Notes under the pieces: model-generated | Told to the model about the DNA's origin: nothing | The model's input: only the letters and a program-made list of their open reading frames with translations | The model's database searches: none | Source of the DNA: Zygnema cylindricum | Lineage: Eukaryota > Streptophyta > Zygnematophyceae > Zygnematales > Zygnemataceae | Direction: 5' to 3' | Assembly: GCA_037447655.1 (NCBI GenBank) | Contig: JBBHKE010000823.1 | Span: forward strand, 1-47,062 | DNA length: 47,062 nucleotides | Position numbers and translations under genes: made by a program | Part shown: positions 23,310-33,842 of the stretch, one piece after another | How the letters are laid out: each line of letters starts with the position of its first letter | Position numbering within the stretch: the stretch's first letter is position 1

Positions 23310-23846
23310 CTAACCGCCGGTCTTCATGACTAGCCATGCTTCAATCGAGGGGGGGGTATTGAAAGAGTTATTTTTTCACTCTTAAAGCTTATTTCTAAAT
23401 TCACATCCCTTAAATCCTAAAACACTACTATAGTAGTATATGTACTTTATTGTACTTTATAAAAGACGTATGACTCTCTTAGTGGAACGTACATACCTCT
23501 TGTAGTGTAGATACGATTCTCAGTGGAATCGCCAGTCAACTAAATTAGCAGTCAACTAAATTAGTCAACTGAATTCTTTTGACATAACTAGATCTACCCA
23601 CATTAGTTAATCCTTGTTTTAGATCTACCTTTAACCGACGTTCTCATTTCGCGGTTCTATAAAAGTCACTTGTCTTACATGTATTATTATCAATTCAAAA
23701 AGACACTTTGACGACAAACTTCTCACTTACACTCTCTTGTTTGTCATCTATTTATTTCTTGTCTTTTGGTCATATTTTGTTTTGTCTCTACATATCATCT
23801 TTTGTCTTCATCTTATTTTTGGCCTATGATGGCCTGTCCTTCTATA
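23310..23846 (+). repeat. Duplicated copia 3' end with complete LTR
   Basis: Starts with the last codons of the polyprotein region (CTAACCGCCGGTCTTCATGA), includes a polypurine tract and a complete 490-bp LTR at 23357-23846 ending CTTCTATA. It carries a 16-bp tandem duplication (AGTCAACTAAATTAGC unit) near 23533-23565 absent from the 5' LTR of copy 2. A TATAAAA site is present near 23659. Confidence 0.8.
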
Positions 23847-23944
23847 ACTTTTTCCTTTTTTCGCGCAATGAATTAAATTCTTACACAAAAGTTGGACTAT
23901 TTATCAAAGCTGCTTTCTCTTTTTTTGTTTTTTTTGTTTTTTTC

Positions 23945-26230
23945 AATTGAAAGGAATGCGTATTTTCACAGAGCTTGTTAGTAGATTTGTTTAAATTATG
24001 TTCTTGTTCCTCCACTACTTTAGATATCAACCATACTGAGGAGACTTATCTCAACTCATTTCGTGGCTTCGACTCGCTCACAATTGTGATTGCTCACCAT
24101 ATTTGTACCACAATTTCTTTAAAGCCTTATATTTCAGTAGTATTCCATGTTTTGGCAATCGTCATTGTTTCCACAAAATTTATCTTATGATGTACTCTGT
24201 GCTCTGTGATTTTAAACAAGTGGGACTCCAAATTAGTGGTTAACCTGCACTTTATCATGTTCAAATTTCTTCTTTTGTAGTGACGTAATGTAGCTTATTC
24301 GTCAGACTATATTTTGTATGTATGTTTTTATTGCTCCAACATTTATCAACATCAATAAAGGCCCATTCAACCCGTCATTTGAGTGCCACTTTGTTTGAAT
24401 CATTTGAGGTAGTATACCGCGTTCGCGTGAATTCAACCACAAGTTTAACAATTTTGGAAACCAGGTCTTTAGTTATGTACTTAACCAGATTGTTTTTCTC
24501 TTTTTTTGCTTTTGAAAAGTGCTTGCACTATTGTCAAACAAGGAGTTCACATCCGTCTGGGGATTAAGACATAAGCTTGGCAAGCTTGGCAGTGTAAAGT
24601 TGAAAGGCACATTCTTCTTAATTCCACTCGTTAATTCCTTCAATGGTTGAAAAAATTTCATTTTTTTTAGTGTGTATTTTAAGCAGTTTTAGCATTTCTC
24701 AGCGTAAGTCTCATGAGCTTCATCATATAGGCTGTAAAGGTTTTCTCTATTGGCTGGACCTGGTCACCTTCAAATCCAAGAGACTAAAATTATTTTGGCA
24801 TAGATAACATGCAGTGTCTGTTTCGAGCCTGAGGTTGCAAGTTCTCGTGGTTTTGTTTGGTTTTTTTTTCTCTTAAACGGAATCAAATCGCCGACGAATA
24901 CTTTAGTGATTACACAGTGTATTTTATAAGGCTTGTTATTTTCAAAGTCATCAAGAATCAACCAATTTATCGTACATCACACCTAAATGAAAATTGCTTA
25001 CAAGGATTGTTGGAAATCGTTTCAGCGAACTATTGCAGATTTATAGGAAGTGCCAAACTCAAGTTTAGTATTGGTGTGGCCTCTTAGAACTCAGGACAAA
25101 ATGAATACCTACTTGTCGGTCTTGAATATGACCTGCTTGACACGTTTCTTTCTTACATTTCCGGTCATGGCCAGATGATGTAGCACAAAAATCGTAGTTT
25201 TTATCGACAAGGAATCAACAATTTTCAAATGCTGGAGCTAGCTTGTGTTTATCTTTGTGAAAAATGAGGTGTCATCTCGTGCATGGCATAAAATAGATAC
25301 TAAAATCGACTTGGATGCATACATGTCATAGGTTTGTGCGCTAAAAAATGTCATAGGTTTGTGCGCTAAAAAATGTCATAGGTTTGTGCGCTAAAAATTT
25401 ACACATAATTTTTTCATGCTTTTAATGCAAGAATACTCATAGCCAGAAAAAGTGACCAGGTCCAGCCAATTGAGGAGACTTTTACAAGCTATATGATGAG
25501 GCTCATGAGATTTATGCAGACAAATACAATAATAAAAAAATGGAGTGTTTGACCATAAAATACTTGTGAACGAGTGGAGTCAAGTGCAGTCAATAAAATA
25601 GAGCTCTTCAACTATACATAGCCAAACTAGTATCTGAATGCCGGATTTGAACTCACTCATTTTTTGACAATAATGCAAACACTTTTTTCAAGAAATCGAG
25701 AGGTAAGTACATAAGTAATAAATGGTTTCTACACTTGTAAGAATGCAGCTGAGATATTTGTTAAAGCCACATCATTCAGTGTAGTTATGGATATTGTAAG
25801 ATACTACCTCAATCATTCAGACTTTTTGTCACTCAAATGACCTAATGGATGGTCATTATTAATATTAATACAATTTTGGAGTAATGAAACATGAATACAA
25901 GACACCATACATTGAATAAGCTAAATAACGACACCACTAAGAAAGAATAATTGAAGATGATAAAGTGAGGATGAGTAAAGCAATAATCTTGAGTCCCACT
26001 TGTTTAAATTACTCAACATAAAGTACAATATCAAATGACCAATAATCAAATTAGTGGAAGCACTCAATGATACAAAATCGCGGAATATCATTGAAATATA
26101 AGCATCTTCTGTCTTGTATCTAAAACGTACTTAAGAACAAAAACGTAATTTAACCAATCCATTAACATGATGGCCCTATTAAACCAGGTAAACAAAATCA
26201 TTGTGATAAAACGTATTCCTTTCATTTGGC
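23945..26230. repeat. Long inverted repeat, ~0.8-kb arms
   Basis: The left arm (about 23946-24775) reads as the reverse complement of the right arm (about 25448-26228). Matching anchors include TTGGCTGGACCTGGTCAC, AAACAAGTGGGACT, TGAGGTAGTAT and the outer GAAAGGAAT.CGT. Identity is perhaps 70-80% by eye with indels. The 0.67-kb spacer (24776-25447) holds a 25-bp tandem repeat. No ORF shows a domain. It may be a foldback or long-TIR transposon; the left edge lies 100 bp from the copia LTR. Confidence 0.7.
25324..25399 (+). repeat. 25-bp tandem repeat, 3 copies
   Basis: TGTCATAGGTTTGTGCGCTA plus AAAAA occurs at 25324, 25349 and 25374 with almost no variation, in the loop of the long inverted repeat. 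Perfect copies suggest recent slippage. Confidence 0.85.
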
Positions 26231-26339
26231 AAAAAAAGAAAAAGGTAAATTCACTAAACAAGTGTATTCTCTTTCTCCTCTACTTTCCCTCCCTATGCTG
26301 CCCTTTCATCTCCATTATTCCCTATTCCCTGTAAATTTG

Positions 26340-26525
26340 AAAAACTGCAGGTTTGTTTTCGCGCCTATGTTTGATGACGTCGAAGCGTGTAACGTGTCAC
26401 GTGACACCTTCAATCGGAGCTCCGTCCCAAAATTTTGGTGTGAACAAGACCCGTTTTCCGATGACTTTTCGGAAAATCATCGGAATGGGCAAAAAGTTAC
26501 AAATGCTCCGGTGGGTATAGGCTAT
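26340..26525 (+). other. Island between the two long inverted repeats
   Basis: GC-balanced sequence open in one frame for about 58 codons after an AAAACTGCAG acceptor-like site, containing FDDVEACNVSRDTFNRSS. It also carries a perfect 14-bp palindrome GTGTCACGTGACAC (26394-26407, CACGTG core) and TGACGTC (26373-26381). It could be an exon remnant or a promoter region of the F-box/LRR copy downstream; neither can be decided here. Confidence 0.3.
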
Positions 26526-27350
26526 CAGTCTCTCTCTCATCTCTCCCTTTCTCTCTCTATGACGATCTCTCTATCTCTAAATCTCTCTCTCTCGCTCTCC
26601 CCTCTTCCTCTCTCTCTCCAACCCTCTCTCTTTGCTTCTTTTCCTCCATCCCTCCCTCCTTTTCTTCTCTTTATCCCTCCCTCCTTCCCTCCCTCTTCCA
26701 CCCTCTCCCTCTCCCTCCCCACCTCAGTCCCTTTTCGCCTCTCGCCCTTTCCAACCTCCCTCTCCCTCTCTCGACCCTCGTACGCCCCCCTCCCTCTCCC
26801 AATCCTTGTCCTAATCTCTCTCCTTATCTCTTTGCCCCTCTCTCTCCCTAACCCTCTCCCTCTTCCGCTTTCTCTCCCTCTGATTCTCTCTATCTCTCTC
26901 CCTCTCCCTCTCCGATTTCCTCTCCGGTTCCCTCTCCCTTTCACTTTCTCTTTCTATCTCCCTCTCCTTCTCACTTTCCACCTCCCTCTCCCCCGCCCTC
27001 TCCCTCAACCTTTGCCCCCACCTTTCCTCCTTCCCTCCCTCCCTCCCTCCTCTCCCTCCCTTTGTCTTTGCTCGCTTTCCATCTTATTCTCCCTCTCCCT
27101 CGCCCTCCGCCTTCACCTCCGCCCCCACCTCTCCCCCCTCACTTTGTCTTTGCGCTTCCTCCCATTCCTTGGCTGTTATTCTCTCTCTTTATCGCTATAA
27201 CTCTCTCTCTCTCTCTCTCTCTACCTATCTCTTTTTCCCTATCTCTCTCTATCTATCTTTCTCTTCTTTCTGTCTTTCTCTTATCCTCCTTTCCTCCCTC
27301 CTCATTTTTCTATTTTTTTTCTTTGTTCTACTTCTGTCTTCACATTCCTA
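26526..27350 (+). repeat. CT-rich low-complexity tract
   Basis: About 800 bp of pyrimidine-rich simple sequence (CTCTCT, CCCTCCCT). The long ORFs on either strand here are translations of the repeat. Its downstream part (from about 27240) is mirrored by the purine-rich tract at 29790-29870 and belongs to the second inverted repeat. Confidence 0.9.
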
Positions 27351-27361
27351 ACATCGATTCC

Positions 27362-28225
27362 ATGGAGCAAGTAGTCCATGATCCCTATCTCCTCATATCT
27401 TTTCTTAACGACCTTTTCGACTTAATAAGTCTTTGATTAGCTTCCAAATTACAAAGACGAACGGTACTTGATTCAGTTTAGCGAATCACAAGTCGGGGAA
27501 TCAATAAGCTCATGGAAATTCCTGAAGTCTTGACTAATTTAACCGAAGTTGATCTCGGTCTTTAATCGGAAAAACTTAAAAATTCGTTTTTAGTGTCTTT
27601 ATTACTACAATTTGCAATTTTTGAAAATTCACCTATTTGGTAAAAATGACATAATTTCTCTTCATATTTGTCTCAACTGAGATTATTGAATCGTCACAAT
27701 TGTTTTTTAAACGTCAATCTTGTAGCGCGGATAGAAAAAGGTTGGAAGCTCTTTCAAGCTATAACTTTAACAAATAGCGTGGGGTTACTCACCAATAATG
27801 GTGTGAACGATCTTTTTTTTTATTCTTCTTATAGACTTCGTTGACTAACTCTTCGCGATATGAAAAGTGTTAAAGATGATTTGATGTCAGCTATCATTAA
27901 ATGTGTTACTCTGACATCTTTGCTCGTTGATGGTCATTTTGAATTCCGTGATTCACTTCAAGATCTAAACTTTTGCAGCTTAAAACTTAAATAATATTCG
28001 TGAGTTACGTTTACCTAATAGAGTTATTCTTGGTGATGTTATCTGTTGTTTTGTTGAAGTAATTATTGGGGCAAGATCTCCTTTGTAAATTTTGGAATTC
28101 GGTTCATAAGTAAATGAAAATGTTCTTACGACAATTTTTTGTTGTACTTTTCTTCGTTCAGTATCTGTCTCATCGGTATCACACAAATACATTTTTAGAC
28201 AATTTATTTCCAAAAACCATAGAAT
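27362..28225 (+). pseudogene. F-box/LRR-like pseudogene, plus-strand copy
   Basis: Homologous to the minus-strand copy at 28927-29785 but more decayed. It starts MEQVVHDPYLL and passes through many stops (for example at about 27434 and 27501). Readable islands are RRTVLDSV, INKLMEIPEVLTNLTEVDLGL and IIKCVTLTSLLVDGHFEF, which line up with leucine-rich-repeat segments of the other copy. It cannot encode a protein as it stands. Confidence 0.6.
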
Positions 28226-28457
28226 TATTTCTCTACAATTGTCCGATAATTAACAATAAGTGTACAAAGCTATGGTAAAAGAATCTTTGAGGGAACCAGG
28301 GATGAAAGGAACTAAAATATAGATAATGTAAATGCAATAACGATTTTAAAGGTTTTAGGTACCTTTTTGGGTTTAATCAAAAGTTCTCGATTAGAGTTGA
28401 GTTCTTGAAGGAAATCAAATTCATTGTTACATTTTTGGTCGAAAAAGAGCTCCTATA

Positions 28458-28628
28458 AAGGTTTATACAAGTTGCTTTCAATTTGTATAATTATAGGTTT
28501 ACACAACTTGCTTTCAATTTGTACACTTGTACAAAGAAGTGTACAAACTGAAAGCAACTGGTTTATACAAGTTGCTTTCAATTTGTACAAAGAAGTGTGT
28601 ACAAATTGAAAGCAAATGGTATAAACCT
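28458..28628. repeat. Cluster of inverted 29-bp units at the repeat centre
   Basis: The unit GGTTTATACAAGTTGCTTTC plus AATTTGTAC is present three times forward (about 28458, 28495, 28560) and twice inverted (about 28540-28560, 28598-28628). The pair 28561-28627 alone makes a near-perfect hairpin. It forms the loop region of the larger inverted repeat. Confidence 0.8.
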
Positions 28629-28926
28629 TTATAAGAGGTCTCTTCGACCGAAAATGTAACATTGAATTTTGATTTCATGCAAGAACTCTACTCTAATCGA
28701 GAACCTTTGACTAAACTCGAAAAGGTACTTAAAACCTTTAAAATCTTTCTTTGAAAATAACTGCAAAACTGTATTTTCATTGTCGATATTGTAGTTTCTG
28801 CCATCTTTGGTTGTTGATCTTTAGTTCTTCAACAAAGAAGATTCTTTCTCACATGGCTTTGTATACTAATGGTTGATTATTCGATAATCAAAGAGAAATA
28901 ATTCCATGGTTTTTAGAAATAAATTG

Positions 28927-29785
28927 TCAAAAAAGGTGTTCGTCTGATACCAATTGGGCAAAGAGTGAACGGAGAGTAGTACAACGAAAGCATGTGGTAA
29001 GAACATTTACATTTACGTCTGAACGGAATTTCAAAATCTCAAAAGGAGATCTTGCTCGAATAATTGCTTCTACAAAACAACACTTAATATCACCCAGAAT
29101 AACTCCATTGTCCAAACATAACTCACGAATATTTTAAAGTTAAGTTGGGAAAGTTAGATCTCGAACTGAGTTATTGAATTCAAAATGACCATCAACAACT
29201 AAAGATGTCAGAGTAGCACATTTTATGATAATTGACATAGGGTCATCTAAAACACTTCTATTATCGCAAAGAAATAATAACGAAGTCTAAAAGAAGAAGA
29301 AAAAAGAAAATTGTTCACACCATTTTTGGTGAGTAAACCTACGCTATTTGTTAAAGTTAAAGCTTCTAAAAGCTTCCAACTGTTTCTTATTTGCGTTGCG
29401 ATATGGTCGTTAAGTAAACAATTGTGAAGATTTAGTGATCTCAGTTGAGAAAAATAGTTAAGATAAACTATTTTTTTCGTTCTTTCTAGTTGAATTTTCA
29501 AAAATTGCAAATCACATAATTTAGTAAAGAGGACGGTAAAAACAAAATCACTAAGTTTTGATGCTACAAGACGGAGATCAAGTTCAGTTAAACTAGGCAA
29601 GACTTCAGCTATTTCCATGAGCTTGTTTATTCTTCGGCAGGTGATTCGTTTAACGAAATCAAGTACGGTTCGTCGGAGTAATTTGTAAGCTAGTGAAAGA
29701 CTATTTAGTGGAAGTGGCCGTTAAGCAAACATATGATGCAAGGGAGGAGGTAGGGATCATAAACTACTTGCTTCGTGAAATCCAT
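28927..29785 (-). pseudogene. F-box/LRR-like pseudogene, minus-strand copy
   Basis: From the ATG at 29785 it reads MDFTKQVVYDPYLL, then frameshifts near 29710 into LNSLSLAYKLLRRTVLDFV, an F-box-like segment. An open stretch follows with spaced leucines typical of LRRs: LPSLTELDLRLVASKLSDF, LRSLNLHNCLLND and LLEALTLTNSVGLL. A later frameshift near 29280 and stop codons break it. The last part (29115-28927) reads LDNGVILGDIKCCFVEAI and LRSLFAQLVSDEHLF. F-box/LRR proteins are substrate receptors of SCF ubiquitin ligases. I assign the family from the pattern only, not a specific gene. Confidence 0.55.
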
Positions 29786-29875
29786 ACTATGAATGTGAAT
29801 ACAAAAGAAAAATAGAGAAAGAGAGAAAATGGAAAAATGACAAGGAGGGAGGGAGGAAAATATTAGGAGAAAAAG

Positions 29876-30030
29876 AAAGGATAGAGGGAGAGAGGGGAGG
29901 GAGAGAGGGCGATAGGGAGGGAAGGAAGGAAGTGAGATGGTGAGAGGGGAGGATCAATAAAGCAGGGTGAAATGGAGGGGGGGGGGGTAGAAAGAGGGAC
30001 AAATAGAGGGAGGGGGGAAGACCATGTTTC
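29876..30030. repeat. GA-rich low-complexity tract
   Basis: Purine-rich simple sequence (GGGAGGGAGAGAGGG, G9 run at 29977-29985), the opposed counterpart of the CT tract left of the other pseudogene copy. Confidence 0.8.
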
Positions 30031-32478
30031 ACTGTAGTCTATGTCGTTATTCTTAGGCACATGTATTTCAAACATGTTATAATGATAAACTAACCAATAT
30101 GATAAAGATCACAATGTCAACAAAATTGTAGATCTTTATTGAAAGATGGTTCAAGGCAAGTATCAATTTTTTCATCCCTTGCCCATGACACTCTCAACAC
30201 GTAACGTAGTTTTTATGTTTGTGATCATCGAGATGGTATACTCGTTTCTTTTATTTTTAATATTATTATTGGAGTGACAGCCAAATTATGAACCATGAGG
30301 GGAAATTTGGTACTTCTAATGAACAACTTGTAACCTACATGATTGTAGTCTAAAACGTTTTTTGGCAATAAATATATAAAGTCTCAACATGCATCGCATC
30401 AAGTCCACGATTCTCTTTTCAATAATGGTGAATAAATAAATATATCAGGTGACGGAAAATCATTTATGACACTTATTAAGACCCAACAAAAAATTGAGGT
30501 TTTTATTTTTAGTTTGTGGTACGTGTTTTTTAAATTACAAACGTGCATCCCCGAATAGATATCACTTAGTGGTCCAAGCTAAACTACATTTATTTGGCAA
30601 AACCACTTATTAACACTTTTTAATTGTTATGGAGCGAATGATATGAGAAAGGCTTCTATTACTATGAACTTTGTGAAGTGTATCCCCCAAATCATCTATG
30701 AAGTCAACATTTGACCATAAGAGGTTTATGGCTAGACAAATTTCCATGATGATCAGCGCAGTAACTTTTTTTGTTATAACATTTTAAGGTTATATTAGAA
30801 CTTTAATAAACTTTGGTGTCTAAAAAAAAAATGGATTTGTTTGGAGATTGTTATGACATGGTCACGTAATCAGTTAGGGTGCAACTTGTTTTTGTTGGAA
30901 AACAAAATATAGTAATATAACGAGTTCGTTGTCGTATATTGGACAATTGACATTTTCACCCATCGTGTCCGTGTTACTCACGATGCTCGCGAAAGAGGCA
31001 AGTTACAAATTTTTTTTATTTAAATATGATTTTTCCAAAAAATGTGTATGTTGATGAGTCATTTGTAATATTTGGAACTCGAATCTAGTACGTTGTTTTC
31101 TTGTAAAACTAACCACAAAACATTTGTAATATTATTAATAATGAAATCCCAAAAGGCACCCGACAAATGAAGTATATTTAGATTGGTGAAATTATAATAC
31201 TTAAAGGCATACATGATGGTAAATTCACCAGAGCGAAGCAAAATATATGACTAAAACCGCGCCACAATATAAAAGGGAGGGGTATGAACCCTCGAAGTTT
31301 ACGTTGTATAATGTGTTTAACAAATATGTAAATTGTGTCATAAACATACGTTTTTATCGGTGGTTGTCAAACGGTGTATCTCAACTTAAAGTGTGGGGAG
31401 TAAAATGACACACTATCACTTTAACCCTTACGTAGGCTAAGACCCACATAAACACTCCTTACATAATAAAAATGCATAGTTACACTAAACAACCGTAAAG
31501 TAATCAAAAAACAAATATTAACATTTTTTTAGTACTAAATATTTTATGAGTACATCCGTGATATCTACTTTTGGATGTCCAATAAGTGATTGTTGGACCA
31601 TGTTTGATAAATTATTACTTATTCACACGTCGATCATAAGTAGTTTTGGCCTAAAACGTTGTTTTCTCCACATTTATTTCTAATTGTCGATTATGATAAT
31701 AACCCGTATGTGCTTTAAAATATAAGGAACTATTAAATGCACACAAAATATATTGTATAACAAAACATATTTGCCAAGTTAATATGGTTTTACATTCATG
31801 ATTTTCTCGTGTGTATTTAGAGTCTTTTTAATCTTTGTCCTAGAAGATTATGCTAATTATCAACCTTTTTGTCCTTTTTTTTTCGATGAAAACACTATAT
31901 TTTTGTGTTATGTTTACTAAGGGGTATTTTCCATCCAACAATCTAAGGGTTGCTTTATGGGACGCCACCTCACTTTAACTCCATTGCCTATTGTATTTAA
32001 TGCCCAAAATGAATAGTGCATACATAAATTTATTGTGTAAAATATTGCAAAAGTTATATTATCATTTTTTTGGCAACCAATTCATTTTGACCTCTTTATT
32101 TATTTTTTGACCCATGGCATTCTCTTATAATTTATTGATTTACTAATTGGAACTCAAACATGATTGTTCAAATCAGATCGTAAGAACGAAACGGAAGCGC
32201 GAATAATATGTACGTTTCTCATTTAAGGATCTTGAAAATTCGTTAAAATGCATTGTACGATTTTGCATCTGTACTCCTCCGTACATTTGTCGAAATTGAA
32301 TGTTTATTGTCTTCGCATTTAACGATCCGAAAAATTCGTTAAAAGCGTTGTACGATGCATCACGCTACTGCTTAGATTTGTGAAATTTGAATGTGTGCCA
32401 CAGTTTGAACATTTTCCGTTAAATGAGCGTTTTCCAAATGTAAGTATTTATATAACTATCGCACTTTACGTGTGTTTC
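30031..32478. other. AT-rich intergenic DNA, no gene seen
   Basis: About 2.4 kb with only short random ORFs, no recognisable exon, RNA or terminal repeat. GTAC is at background frequency here (2 in 30001-30600), unlike the TIR-element clusters. Confidence 0.5.
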
Positions 32479-32545
32479 AGCCCTTCTACATCAATTGGTT
32501 ACGGACGATATAGGTCCTGGTTCAAGTCCCAACCAATACTACTTA
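32479..32545 (+). repeat. tRNA-like fragment, possible SINE remnant
   Basis: CAATTGGTTACGGAC resembles a tRNA D-arm, and GGTCCTGGTTCAAGTCCCAA contains a box B that fits the consensus GGTTCRANNCC exactly. The acceptor stem and anticodon arm are not complete, so this is not a working tRNA gene; a SINE or tRNA relic is the likeliest reading. Confidence 0.35.
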
Positions 32546-32628
32546 ACTTTAACAAATCCTAAAAAACCCTGCTCCCAACTATACTCATCGAGTAATAGGC
32601 ATGGATGCTTCAGGCACGGTTTGTAAAT

Positions 32629-32831
32629 TACACCGTGAACCGTTATTAGCCTTATGTACTCTATATCGGCACCCCACAATTTTGACATTGATACCTTAAA
32701 TATAATAAATTACACTATTTAACGACGTGGATCATAATCTGCCACGTCTCCTGACACTAAACTAGAATGAATGACGTTAATTTTTTCTTTACACTAATAA
32801 TTTCTATACGCTAATAACGATTCAAGGTGTA
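32629..32831. mobile_element. 203-bp MITE, copy 1
   Basis: Bounded by TA-CACCGTGAACCGTTATTA and ACGATTCAAGGTG-TA. It is 203 bp including both TA, exactly the length of the copy at 35911-36113, and aligns with it with about a dozen to fifteen differences by eye. It shares end sequence (CACCG, CGTTATTAGC) with family A but has a distinct, shorter interior. Confidence 0.8.
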
Positions 32832-33612
32832 GTCTTAGGTATCTGGTAAATTCATATCGCGATAATTTCGATATTCGATATATGGAATAAAGATCGAGCA
32901 AACTCCTCGATATATTGTATTGAGACGAACCTAAATCATCGCGATATGTACCGAGATATATAGTATTTTTTTACATTTAAATTTTATATAGTATGTTATT
33001 TTATTGAAAAATACAAATTGTCGATACGCCACGTACGACTATATTTTTGTTCCGTGACTTAAAGGTAGACGCCGCAAAATGTAACCGAAAAAAAAGTATT
33101 AATTCTATAATTCATATAATTACTTATTTAGTACGTAAATAACTTAACATACGAAAAGTTCACACTAATTTAGTCAAAGTATGATCAGAAATAAAAATCC
33201 ACACACCTCCTTTCAAGCTTTCAGGCAGGAATACCTACTACTTCCTATCCATTTCTAATACTAATATTATAAAAATGTTACAAGTTTTAGTTTTCTCCAT
33301 GGATTCCCCAGAGAAGGGAGGCAGCGTGGGAGGTGAAAAGAAAAATGGCACTGAATTGCTTCCGGATATGGAAACAATAAAGTTGATAAATTCATCAGAA
33401 ATTGCAGATCAGTTTAGGGATGCGATAAAGGTCGTTCCCAAAGAAGGGGTAAATTCAAAAGTTTGACATCATTTTAAAGCCTTGATATATCGGCGATACG
33501 AAATATCGCGATATTTAGTTTTTCGATATATTGAAGCGGTATATCGATTATCTACTACCTGAAATTCGATACATATCGAATATTGGCAAATGGTCCCCGA
33601 TACCCAACACTA
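32830..33612. mobile_element. TIR element, family B copy 1, with cargo
   Basis: The left end TAGTCTTAGGTATC and right end GATACCCAACACTA are inverted repeats with TA at both edges. Subterminal regions are rich in TATCGCGATA and CGATAT and match 39141-39517. The interior (about 33020-33470) is unrelated to the other copy and carries an open stretch at 33275-33466 (MDSPEKGGSVGGEKKNGTEL...) ending at a possible splice donor GGG|GTAAAT. It abuts the 203-bp MITE, sharing one TA (32830-32831). Confidence 0.65.
33275..33466 (+). other. Possible captured exon inside family B element
   Basis: A 63-codon open frame with a protein-like composition (TELLPDMETIKLINSSEI, then ADQFRDAIKVVPKEG) ends just before GTAAAT, a plausible donor. 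It lies in the part of the element that the sister copy lacks. I do not recognise the family. It could be a transduplicated gene fragment or chance. Confidence 0.3.
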
Positions 33613-33842
33613 TCGTAAATGCTTGGACAGCGGCTTTAATGGTAGTTTCAGTAGCCTTTTCTGTGGCGTCAACAATGGCGGCTTCCTTGTAGAGGAGTTT
33701 TAATGGCGACTTTTCTGTAGAAAAAGACACTCGTATAGAAAATCAAACTTACCGCGCGCAAATGGTGCAACATCTTTTTTTGTAAAATCGCGTAAATATT
33801 TTCGTACAGTTTCCTTATTTTTTTGTTGTACAACTCGCGTTC
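33613..33842 (-). pseudogene. Possible broken gene fragment, minus strand
   Basis: On the minus strand one frame reads KETVRKYLRDFTKKDVAPFA, then a GTAAGT...TTTTTCTACAG segment of only 38 nt, then, in phase, EKSPLKLLYKEAAIVDATEK and ATETTIKAAVQAF. It stops at the edge of the family B element, which is inserted at a TA. Splice-like borders, phase agreement and amphipathic composition suggest a former gene cut by the insertion. The 38-nt intron is shorter than plant introns normally are, so this may be a relic. Family not recognised. Confidence 0.35.

Larger units (their letters stand above)
17262..23846 (+). mobile_element. Ty1/copia retrotransposon, copy 2 (degenerate, split 3' LTR)
   Basis: Same family as copy 1, plus strand. 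The 5' LTR (17262-17735), PBS (17736-17746), gag-pol remains (17718-21798), polypurine tract (21810-21820) and first 81 bp of the 3' LTR (21821-21901) are continuous. A 1.4-kb foreign insert (21902-23309) then interrupts it, and a duplicate of the last 127 bp resumes into a complete LTR (23357-23846). The outer flanks read CTTTT|TATTG on the left and CTATA|A|CTTTT on the right, a possible 5-bp target duplication with one extra base. This would support both LTRs belonging to one insertion. Confidence 0.85.
27240..29875. repeat. Long inverted repeat built from F-box/LRR-like gene copies
   Basis: The left arm (about 27240-28500) and right arm (about 28600-29875) are inverted copies, each about 1.25 kb, centred near 28.57 kb. 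They include a CT-rich leader, the start codon (27362 and 29785), the coding remains and a shared 3' flank (AAAGGTTTTAGGTACCTTTT and its inverse). By eye they are roughly 75-80% identical. The centre is a small array of inverted 29-bp units. Both copies are broken as genes. Confidence 0.75.

Noticed and set aside
25324-25399. Short direct repeats resembling a CRISPR array
   Set aside because: Three head-to-tail 25-bp copies with no spacers in plant DNA; an ordinary tandem repeat.
26226-27200. 324-codon Leu/Ser/Pro-rich ORF and antisense Arg/Glu-rich ORFs
   Set aside because: Most of the length is a translation of CT/GA simple repeats; only the first ~100 codons have mixed composition.
32479-32545. 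Functional tRNA gene
   Set aside because: Good box B but no complete acceptor stem or anticodon arm.
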